Assembly (NCBI GenBank): GCA_029778965.1
Contig: JAKPBL010000447.1
Coordinates: forward strand, 1 to 6,232
DNA: 6,232 nucleotides
Reading direction: 5' to 3'
Source: Bacteroidota bacterium
GTDB taxonomy: Bacteria; Bacteroidota; Bacteroidia; Chitinophagales; Chitinophagaceae
Shown: piece by piece, positions 1-6,232 of the stretch
How the letters are laid out: each line of letters opens with the position of its first letter
Position numbering within the stretch: position 1 is the first letter of the stretch
Notes under the pieces: model-generated
Databases searched by the model: none
Seen by the model: the letters and a program-made list of their open reading frames with translations, nothing else
What the model was told of the DNA's origin: nothing
Program-made: the position numbers and the translations under genes

Positions 1-3000
1 AAAGGTTTTCCGGCCCGCCTGGAAATTGAAATTGTAATAGCCGCTTTCTATTTCATAACGGCCGTTCATGGTGAAGTTTTCGTTGGTGCCCACCTTCATC
101 TTCAGGTTGCCGTTGCCCCGCGCCTGGATGATATCGCCCGTCATTTCGTCGATGATCATATACACCGTGGCTTTATTGTTGGCAGTGATATCGAGCGAAA
201 CGGTGAGGTTGGATTCCTGCCCGTAAGGCGCCGCCTCTTCCATCTCCTTACCATATTGCTTCCATACAATGAAATCGGCGTCGGCGCTTTCGCGGCTTGT
301 TTTAGTGGCGATATACACTTTTGAACTGTCGGTCGGCTCACCGCTGATATTCATGGCCATATCGTACTCAGGGCCGTTAAAGGTCATATCGGCGCGGCCG
401 ATGACGTTGCCGTAGAAAAGATCATTGTCGGCCGCCGTGGTATTGAGCAGCAGGAGGCGGTTCGACTGTATGTGGAAGTCGAACGCCATGTCTTTAAAGT
501 TGTTGTGGTAGAGCTTTCCTTCCAGTATATTTCCGCTGTTGCCGAGCGTATCCCGTATCTGCAACTGGCCGAAATCGATGAGGCCGTCGCTGAATTTGAC
601 CTTGGCCGTGGGTATCTTATAATACACTTTCGTATAGGCGACCCGCAGCCCGCCGTCCTGCAACGTTACATCACCCAGGTATTTGAGCGTATTGGGCGCA
701 CCCACAATGCGCAACTGGCCGGTGGCCCTGCCTTCCACCTTGCTGAAAATGCTGCCCAGGTATTGCTGCAGCAGGTCAACTTTCGTGTCTTTCAGGGTGG
801 TGGTGATATCGATGGCATCCGACAGGCTGTCTTTGGTGTTGACCAGGCCGGAGATGTCGAATTTATAGTCGGGATTTTGGGCATTGGCCCCGAGTTGTAC
901 TTTACCGGTTTTATGGTTATAGCTGCTGCTTAACGAAACGGCTCCGATCGAATCGTTGTCGACCCTGAACTGCTCGGCGCTTGCAGTAGCATCGACCTGC
1001 AGGTTACCGAAGGGATCGATCACTTCTACCGACCCGGTCAGCAGCCCTTCAAACCGGTTGCTTTTTACAAAGAAGGGGGTAAAATCGCCGATATTTATTT
1101 TTTTCAGGTCGATGCGCAGGTCGTTTCCTTTTCCGATCGAAGAGGGTGCAGAAGTGAGCAATACTTCCTGGTCGCCGCTGAATATACGCACACCATCGCT
1201 TGTTACCAGCTCGCGGCTGAGAATGAGCTCGCCGCCTTTTTCAATGGTCCATTGCTTATTGTTAATATCGAAATGCGAAGGCTCGAAAAGAATGCGCACG
1301 CCGTCTCTGAGCGTTTGCACACTGCCCGATATGTCGGCGCTGTTGAGGGTTTGGTTGGCGCTGGTGCGGATGTTGACCTTCGACAGGTCGTTGGCGGCCG
1401 TTACCGACAGCTCGGTGCCGGGAAAATGCAGGCTGTCGTTCACGAAGATATCGCCCACCGTTGAAGTGACCGCCAGTGAATCGTACGTGCCTCGCCCCTG
1501 GAACTTCAGGTCGGTGAAAGCAAGGTTCTTATAGCTGAACTGCGGCACCTCAGCATCGAGCTCGAAGACGTTTTCGCGTGTATTGATACGGCCATTGAGG
1601 GTGGTGTAGTTGAAGCCTTTGAAGCGTTTGTCGAGCAGGTCGAGGTAATCATCGACCTTACGGGTAACGATCGAGAAGCTGAAATTGTTATCGACCTTTT
1701 TCTTCGATGCGGCGATATAGCTGGGGTAATAGCGGTTCAGGAAAGTCTGAAAGGCGTCGGGCAGGGAGCTTATATTGAATTCACCGGCCAGTACGGCGTC
1801 GAGCTCATTGCTTTGGATGTTGATGGTCTTATTGCCTTTTCCCTGCACCGACGATTCGACGTACAGTGAATCGAACGATATTTTCTGCCCGTTCTTGAAT
1901 ACCGATGCTTCTGAGATACGGGCTACGCCGATGAAGTTGTCGATCGTATTACCCGAAAAGTTCACGTTGAAATTGCCGTTCAGGTCCACTTCTTCGCCGG
2001 TGAAATGGAGCGGCCGCAGGTTGGCCACATTCACCAGCGCATCGAAATCGAAGCGTGGCACTTTGCCCGAAAGGTCCACCAGTCCCCGGAGGGTTGCTTC
2101 GAGGTGCTCGTCGTTGATGACCAGGTTGCCGTTGAACTTCTTTTTCGCCAGTTTTCCATCCACCACAATGTCTTTGTACCGGTAGTTGTTGTAGTCGATG
2201 AACGGCACGCTGCCTTTCAGGGTGGCGTCGAGGTTGTTGTTCATGGTGAATCCTTTCCCGGTAACATCTCCCTCAAAAGCCACATACCCTAACTGGCCGC
2301 TTTTGACCAGCGTACCGAGTTCGAAGTTTTCGGTGCTGAGCCGGCCTTTGTACGACGGGATACCTTTTTCGGGGATCTTCATGTTCACGTCGGTGGCCAG
2401 GGTACCCAGCGCCGTTTCCAGCGTGCCATAGGTAACAAAGTCGCGAATGAAACCGGTGAAGCTGCCTTTGAACTTGAGGTATTCGAGGCTGGGCAGGTTC
2501 AGTTCGGTGATATCGGTAATGCCGGGCAGGAAGCGGGCTGCATCGGCATAGGTGGTGCGAAAATCATTGGCCGTAAAATCGATATAGGTCGTTTCGATGT
2601 CCGGCAGGCCCGCGATCCTGAAGTCGCCGTTCAGGAACGTGTTCTTGCCGGCGTTTACCCGCAGGTGGTCGCCTTTCAGGTCGCTCACGGTTCCTTTGGC
2701 CTTGCCCGAAATGCTGATCTCTTTGTCCCAGTTGGCCAGTTCGGGCGCAAAATAGGCGATATCACTGCTATGTATAACCGCATCGGTGAACTGCCCGTCG
2801 AGCACTACTTTCTCAATAAAATCGCTCATGTCGTCGAAGGTCCTGTAGCGCATGGCGAAAGCATTCCGCAGGTGGCTGCGGTTGGTGCGGATGTCGAGCT
2901 GGTTGAATTCCATGGCCTCGGGATGGAAGCGCATATTGGCCTTCAGCTTTTTAACCTGGAAGCCCGATCTTTCCTGGGTGGCAAGGTCTACCGCCGCGCT

Positions 3001-3858
3001 GATGGTATCGTTCAGCAGCGCCACGTCGCTGAAGCGTGCGTTGATCTTCCCCCACATGAAATGCGCGCCGTCAAAATAATAATACGGTTTCCGGTCGGTC
3101 TTCACGTCGTTTTTGAAAGCGCCGTTGTTGATCACCAGGTTATTGATGCGCAGGTTCCACCTGCCTGCATTCCAGCGCAAGTGTTCGGGGTCGTTCGGGG
3201 GAATGCTGTCGTTGCCGGTAAAGGTTCGCGGTGGCCGATAACCGGTATAATTGTAAATGGAAAAGACCGGCTGGTACAATACCAGGCTGGTAATATTGAT
3301 GTCTTTCTTATGCAGGTCGAATGTTTCGGTTTCGAGCATCAGCGACGAGAGCGTAAGCCCCATGTTCTCACCCCGCCATTCGTCTTCCTGCAAAACCCGG
3401 ATATTCTTGAAATCGACCTTGCTGACCGACAGTTCGATCGGGTTGTTCGATGCGCCCCCAGAGGGCCCCGAAAAATAATCGACCAGGAACTGGTAGTTCC
3501 ATACCGAGTCGCGCCGGTGCAGGTGAACAAGGGTATTTTCCAGCCCTACGTATTTCAGTTCGGCCTTGTCTTTGAAGAAAAACCAATCGGTTATATTTAC
3601 CTTCAGGCTGCCGGCATAGAGCAGGGTATCTTTCTGCAGGTCGCGCACCAGGGTGCCTTTCAGCTCCAGCGTGTTGAAAAAAGCAAGGTCGATATGTGAT
3701 ACCTTTACCTCGGTTTTCAGTGCCCTGGACAAGCGGCTGGCCGCCTGCCGGGCGATGTAGTTCTGTACAGGCGTGGTTTGCAGCAGGAAATAAACCAGCA
3801 CTACCAGGAGCAGCAGCGACAGCAGGATATAACCGATTATGGAGAGTAGTTTTTTCAG
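1..3858 (-). CDS. tamB: TamB family translocation/assembly module protein (AsmA-like/DUF490), C-terminus cut by window edge
   Basis: This is a large envelope protein anchored in the inner membrane by its N-terminus. TamB relatives form a long hydrophobic beta-groove across the periplasm and work with an Omp85 partner (TamA-like) in outer-membrane protein or lipid delivery. I read the frame codon by codon and it has no stop from 3864 down to 1, giving about 1286 residues. Residues 4-26 form a strong membrane helix (LLSIIGYILLSLLLLVVLVYF), followed by TTPVQNYIARQAASRLSRAL and VKVSHIDLAFFNTLELKG, the usual N-terminal pattern of Bacteroidota TamB. Next comes a long run of beta-rich segments (for example IAYFAPELANWDKEISISGK near residue 367). 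At the window edge it reads RGNGNLKM (about 1247-1254) and ESGYYNFNF (about 1271-1279), typical of the PF04357 TamB domain. By family length, a few hundred residues are missing beyond the left edge. The start is uncertain: no ATG, GTG or TTG precedes the anchor after the in-frame TAG at 3865-3867. CTG at 3856-3858 gives a KKLL-type N-terminus and is my choice. ATC at 3859-3861 is possible, and GTG at 3799-3801 would remove most of the anchor. The function is inferred from the family; the family call is secure. Confidence 0.92.
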   Translation of the reverse strand, partial: MKKLLSIIGYILLSLLLLVVLVYFLLQTTPVQNYIARQAASRLSRALKTEVKVSHIDLAFFNTLELKGTLVRDLQKDTLLYAGSLKVNITDWFFFKDKAELKYVGLENTLVHLHRRDSVWNYQFLVDYFSGPSGGASNNPIELSVSKVDFKNIRVLQEDEWRGENMGLTLSSLMLETETFDLHKKDINITSLVLYQPVFSIYNYTGYRPPRTFTGNDSIPPNDPEHLRWNAGRWNLRINNLVINNGAFKNDVKTDRKPYYYFDGAHFMWGKINARFSDVALLNDTISAAVDLATQERSGFQVKKLKANMRFHPEAMEFNQLDIRTNRSHLRNAFAMRYRTFDDMSDFIEKVVLDGQFTDAVIHSSDIAYFAPELANWDKEISISGKAKGTVSDLKGDHLRVNAGKNTFLNGDFRIAGLPDIETTYIDFTANDFRTTYADAARFLPGITDITELNLPSLEYLKFKGSFTGFIRDFVTYGTLETALGTLATDVNMKIPEKGIPSYKGRLSTENFELGTLVKSGQLGYVAFEGDVTGKGFTMNNNLDATLKGSVPFIDYNNYRYKDIVVDGKLAKKKFNGNLVINDEHLEATLRGLVDLSGKVPRFDFDALVNVANLRPLHFTGEEVDLNGNFNVNFSGNTIDNFIGVARISEASVFKNGQKISFDSLYVESSVQGKGNKTINIQSNELDAVLAGEFNISSLPDAFQTFLNRYYPSYIAASKKKVDNNFSFSIVTRKVDDYLDLLDKRFKGFNYTTLNGRINTRENVFELDAEVPQFSYKNLAFTDLKFQGRGTYDSLAVTSTVGDIFVNDSLHFPGTELSVTAANDLSKVNIRTSANQTLNSADISGSVQTLRDGVRILFEPSHFDINNKQWTIEKGGELILSRELVTSDGVRIFSGDQEVLLTSAPSSIGKGNDLRIDLKKINIGDFTPFFVKSNRFEGLLTGSVEVIDPFGNLQVDATASAEQFRVDNDSIGAVSLSSSYNHKTGKVQLGANAQNPDYKFDISGLVNTKDSLSDAIDITTTLKDTKVDLLQQYLGSIFSKVEGRATGQLRIVGAPNTLKYLGDVTLQDGGLRVAYTKVYYKIPTAKVKFSDGLIDFGQLQIRDTLGNSGNILEGKLYHNNFKDMAFDFHIQSNRLLLLNTTAADNDLFYGNVIGRADMTFNGPEYDMAMNISGEPTDSSKVYIATKTSRESADADFIVWKQYGKEMEEAAPYGQESNLTVSLDITANNKATVYMIIDEMTGDIIQARGNGNLKMKVGTNENFTMNGRYEIESGYYNFNFQAGRKTF

Positions 3859-3910
3859 GATTCGCTACTTTGGTGACAGGGATTACCGGTCAATTCAACG
3901 AAATTAGTAT
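3859..3910. promoter_or_regulatory. Short divergent intergenic region with possible Bacteroidota-type promoter
   Basis: This gap of about 52 bp separates the divergent TamB gene from the peptidase operon, so signals for both must lie here or overlap coding sequence. On the plus strand TACTTTG at 3866-3872 resembles the Bacteroidota -7 element TAnnTTTG but is one base shorter between TA and TTTG. It would give a leader of roughly 30 nt before the ATG at 3911. I saw no clear upstream TTTG (-33) element. On the minus strand TAATTTCG (3906 to 3899) differs from the consensus at one base and would give a similar leader for the TamB gene. Its upstream half would then lie inside the peptidase signal-peptide codons. 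Neither start codon has a Shine-Dalgarno sequence, which is normal for this phylum. The motifs are short and could be chance matches. Confidence 0.3.
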
Positions 3911-4951
3911 ATGCGACTGATATACAGTTTATTGGGAATCTTGCTTTTTAACAGTGGATTTAGCCAAAATCGTGCTGGAAAGCCCGCGGAAAACTACGTG
4001 CTGGTGATCCACGGCGGCGCTGGCACCATTCTTAAAAGCCAGATGAGCCCCGAAAAGGAGAAAGCTTACCGCGACGCTTTAACATTGGCCCTTCAGCAGG
4101 GCTATGCCGTTTTGCAGTCGGGCGGAAAAGCCATCGATGCCGTTACCGCGGCCATCCTGGTGATGGAAGACAATCCGCTGTTCAATGCCGGTAAAGGGGC
4201 TGTTTTTACCAGCGAGGGTAAAAATGAGATGGATGCGGCGGTGATGGACGGTTCCGGCCTTCAGGCGGGGTCGGTGGCCGGCGTAACAGTCATCCGTAAC
4301 CCTATACTGGCCGCCCGGGCGGTGATGGAAAAGAGCAACCATGTGATGATGGCGGGTAAAGGCGCCGAGAAATTCGCAGCCGATCAGGGGCTGCAGATCG
4401 TTGATCCTTCCTATTTCTATACCGAAGAGCGCTGGAAGGGGTTGCAGCGGGTGAGGCAGGAGGATTCAATGAAAACGGAACTGGATCATGGCGGCAAAAA
4501 AACCACGCAGGCCTTTCTGTTTGAGAACAAAGACTCGAAATTTGGCACCGTAGGCGCCGTTGCGCTTGATAAGTCGGGCAACCTGGCCGCCGGCACCAGC
4601 ACCGGTGGAATGACCAATAAGAAATATGGCCGCATCGGCGACGCGCCCATTATCGGCGCAGGTACCTACGCCAATAACAAGACCTGCGCCATCAGTTGCA
4701 CCGGCTGGGGTGAATACTTTATACGGCTGGTGGTTGCCAAAACCATCAGCGACATGATGCAGTACGGGAAGTTCTCGCTGGCGGACGCCGCCAATGAACT
4801 GGTGATGAAGCAGGTGCCGGCCCTGGGCGGCGATGGCGGGCTCATTGCGGTGGACCGGAACGGCCGGTATGCCATGCCGTTTAATACGGAAGGCATGTAC
4901 CGCGGCGTAGTGCATGCCGACGGAAAAATAGAAGTGCTGATATACAAATAA
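3911..4951 (+). CDS. iaaA: Secreted isoaspartyl peptidase / type III L-asparaginase (Ntn-hydrolase, peptidase family T2)
   Basis: This enzyme hydrolyses beta-aspartyl (isoaspartyl) dipeptides and, usually less well, L-asparagine. It matures by self-cleavage into alpha and beta subunits, and the new N-terminal threonine is the nucleophile. The 346-residue protein is complete. Residues 1-18 look like a signal peptide (basic R2, hydrophobic LIYSLLGILLF, cleavage after GFS), so it should act in the periplasm or outside the cell; the E. coli enzyme IaaA has no such peptide. Visible family motifs are VIHGGAG (32-38), FNAGKGAVFT (91-100, N92 matching E. coli N67), MDAAVMDG (107-114), and the self-cleavage site FGTVGAVALD with G212/T213. 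By alignment from memory with E. coli IaaA, T213, T231, R241, D244, T264 and G265 match its T179, T197, R207, D210, T230 and G231 with no gap, so all the key residues appear present. The C-terminal ALGGDGG and PFNTEGMYRG segments are also typical. The ATG at 3911 is chosen because it gives the full signal peptide. It is the first gene of a likely two-gene operon. A glycosylasparaginase-type specificity is the main alternative within the same fold. Confidence 0.95.
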   Translation: MRLIYSLLGILLFNSGFSQNRAGKPAENYVLVIHGGAGTILKSQMSPEKEKAYRDALTLALQQGYAVLQSGGKAIDAVTAAILVMEDNPLFNAGKGAVFTSEGKNEMDAAVMDGSGLQAGSVAGVTVIRNPILAARAVMEKSNHVMMAGKGAEKFAADQGLQIVDPSYFYTEERWKGLQRVRQEDSMKTELDHGGKKTTQAFLFENKDSKFGTVGAVALDKSGNLAAGTSTGGMTNKKYGRIGDAPIIGAGTYANNKTCAISCTGWGEYFIRLVVAKTISDMMQYGKFSLADAANELVMKQVPALGGDGGLIAVDRNGRYAMPFNTEGMYRGVVHADGKIEVLIYK

Positions 4952-4968
4952 ACCCAAAAGACTCCGTT

Positions 4969-6232
4969 ATGCAAATCCGGCTGCTGTCGGCATTGGCCCT
5001 CCTGTTCTGCGTTGCAGCGAATGGCCAGCAAAAAGGATATTACCGCTATCCTGCGATTCATGGAAATTCAATCGTATTTACGGCCGAAGGCGACCTGTGG
5101 ACATATGATCTGTCCACTGGCAACAGTGCCCGTCTTACCACCCATGCGGGAATGGAATCGGCGGCCAGGTTTTCACCCGACGGGCAGCAGCTTGTTTTTA
5201 TCGGCCAGTATGAAGGCCCGTCGGAGTTATATACCATGCCGGCAGCCGGCGGCGTTCCCAAAAGAATCACCTACGACGGCAGCGCCATCTTCCCTTCGGG
5301 ATACCTGCCGAATGGAAAGATTCTTTTCAGAAGTAATCTTTATACCCAAACACAAACCCCTCAATTGTTTACCGTTGATCCGGCAAGCCTGCAGCGAAGC
5401 CCGCTTCCTTTGTGGCAGGCCTCTTACGGGGTGTATGATGGAGACGGGAATTTGTATTTCACCCGTTTTCCCAACCAGGGCAGTAAGACAAAACGCTATG
5501 AAGGCGGCCTTATTGAGCAGGTCTGGAAATTCGACGGAAAGAACGAAGCAGTGAACCTTACGGCCGACTATAAGGGCACCAGCACCAGCCCGATGTTTTT
5601 CAATGGCCGCGTGTATTTTTTGAGTGACCGCGACGGTACCATGAACCTGTGGAGCATGAACACGGCGGGCAAAGACCTTAAACAGCAGACCTTCTCCAAA
5701 GGATGGGACCTGCAGTCGCCCAATTTGCAAAACGGCCGCGTGGTGTACCAGAAAGGCGCTGATATCTGGCTGTATGATATCGCTGCCAACCAGGAAAAGC
5801 TATTGCCCATCACGTTGCGTTCCGATTTCGACCAGCGTAAACCGCGTTGGATCAAGAATCCGTCGGGCAGCATCACTTATGCCGACCTGTCGCCCAACGG
5901 CAATTACGCGGCGTTGATCAGCCGGGGGCGTGTGTTTGTATCGCCCGCGAAAAGCGACCGGTGGATCGAACCGCGTCAACAAAATGGTATTCGTCACCGC
6001 GAGTTGCATTTCATCGACGATAAGAATATTGCCGTGCTGAGCGATAAGAGCGGTGAATTCGAGATCTGGAAGATGTCGGCCGATGGCAGCGACAGCGGCC
6101 GGCAGGTGACCCATAATACCAAAACCCTGATCACCGGCTTTACGGTTTCGCCCGATGCCAAATGGGTGGCTTTCTCCGATAAGAATGCCGTGCTGCGGGT
6201 GGCCGATATGCGCGATGGCAAAATCGTGTACA
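4969..6232 (+). CDS. Tricorn protease homologue (S41 family), N-terminal beta-propeller part; C-terminus cut by window edge
   Basis: Tricorn-type proteases are large enzymes with two beta-propellers, a PDZ domain and an S41 serine-peptidase core, and they cut oligopeptides to short products. Only the first 421 residues are visible, so the catalytic part lies beyond the right edge and cannot be checked. Residues 1-19 form a signal peptide (R4, hydrophobic LLSALALLFCVAA, cleavage after ANG), which predicts an extracytoplasmic enzyme. C14 is not in a lipobox because F13 precedes it. The first mature segment YYRYPAIHGNSIVFTAEGDLW (about 24-44) is characteristic of tricorn N-termini. Propeller repeats follow, of the PD40/TolB-like kind: ARFSPDGQQLVFIG (66-79), ELYTMPAAGGVPKRIT (86-101), YEGGLIEQVWKFDG (177-190), GRVYFLSDRDGTMNLWSM (213-230), GADIWLYD (263-270), GRVFVSP (320-326) and VSPDAKWVAFSD (393-404). 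The order and wording fit tricorn better than TolB or dipeptidyl-peptidase IV proteins. The ATG at 4969 lies 17 bp after the preceding stop codon, with no SD sequence and no separate promoter seen, so it is probably co-transcribed with the isoaspartyl peptidase gene. Confidence 0.88.
   Translation, partial: MQIRLLSALALLFCVAANGQQKGYYRYPAIHGNSIVFTAEGDLWTYDLSTGNSARLTTHAGMESAARFSPDGQQLVFIGQYEGPSELYTMPAAGGVPKRITYDGSAIFPSGYLPNGKILFRSNLYTQTQTPQLFTVDPASLQRSPLPLWQASYGVYDGDGNLYFTRFPNQGSKTKRYEGGLIEQVWKFDGKNEAVNLTADYKGTSTSPMFFNGRVYFLSDRDGTMNLWSMNTAGKDLKQQTFSKGWDLQSPNLQNGRVVYQKGADIWLYDIAANQEKLLPITLRSDFDQRKPRWIKNPSGSITYADLSPNGNYAALISRGRVFVSPAKSDRWIEPRQQNGIRHRELHFIDDKNIAVLSDKSGEFEIWKMSADGSDSGRQVTHNTKTLITGFTVSPDAKWVAFSDKNAVLRVADMRDGKIVY

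Noticed and set aside
956..2431. Several plus-strand open frames of 70-192 codons over the TamB gene
   Set aside because: They overlap one another in different frames, their translations are low in recognisable structure, and they lie wholly within a confident minus-strand gene.
2665..3699. A 344-codon open frame on the plus strand across the TamB gene
   Set aside because: It is exactly codon-opposed to the TamB frame, which has few codons that read as stops in reverse (no TTA, CTA or TCA). The translation has no recognisable domain, while the minus-strand frame is a clear TamB protein. The shorter plus-strand frame at 472-933 is in the same opposed register and is rejected for the same reason.
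3850..3855. A run of six T (A on the minus strand) just inside the TamB start, considered as a frameshift that hides a normal ATG upstream
   Set aside because: Reading the other two minus-strand frames upstream gave no ATG-led extension into the anchor: one meets TGA at the CTG itself, and the other has no ATG and is not hydrophobic. A shift at this run does not restore a normal start.
4079..4957. Minus-strand open frames opposite the isoaspartyl peptidase gene
   Set aside because: They are shadows of a complete gene with all catalytic residues. The translations are His/Arg/Gly-rich with no family signature.
4952..4968. A possible terminator or promoter between the two plus-strand genes
   Set aside because: Only 17 bp, with no inverted repeat, T-run or -7-like motif; it reads as an ordinary intra-operon spacer.
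5012..6221. Open frames in other registers across the tricorn homologue, including 5012-5554 plus and 5227-5730 minus
   Set aside because: The frame from 4969 runs without a stop to the window end and carries a signal peptide and propeller repeats. The alternatives carry neither.

Overview
The window looks like chromosomal DNA from a moderately GC-rich Bacteroidota bacterium, most likely near Chitinophagaceae (an inference from protein style, not from a marker gene). Supporting signs are a Bacteroidota-type TamB protein, genes without Shine-Dalgarno sequences, and two signal peptides that both appear to leave glutamine as the first mature residue. The DNA is almost fully coding. No RNA gene, mobile element, CRISPR array or repeat cluster was seen.

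Layout: positions 1 to about 3858, minus strand, hold one very long open frame. It encodes the N-terminal ~1286 residues of a TamB/AsmA-like protein, an inner-membrane-anchored periplasmic protein linked to outer-membrane biogenesis. Its C-terminus lies beyond the left edge. A divergent gap of about 50 bp follows. Then come two plus-strand genes 17 bp apart, probably one operon: a secreted Ntn-hydrolase of the isoaspartyl peptidase / type III L-asparaginase family (3911-4951, complete), and the N-terminal part of a tricorn-type S41 protease (from 4969, running off the right edge while still in its beta-propeller region).

How they fit together: all three products should act outside the cytoplasm. 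The two plus-strand enzymes could form a periplasmic peptide-degradation or damaged-protein disposal pair. The tricorn homologue would cut proteins into small peptides, and the isoaspartyl peptidase would remove beta-aspartyl dipeptides that ordinary peptidases cannot cleave. That link is inferred from gene order and family knowledge. The TamB gene is divergent and may only be a neighbour.

The main oddity is the start of the TamB gene. The frame begins just after a stop codon with no ATG, GTG or TTG ahead of its membrane anchor, so a CTG (or ATC) start is the best fit. I saw no convincing sign of a new biological system here; the findings are modest.
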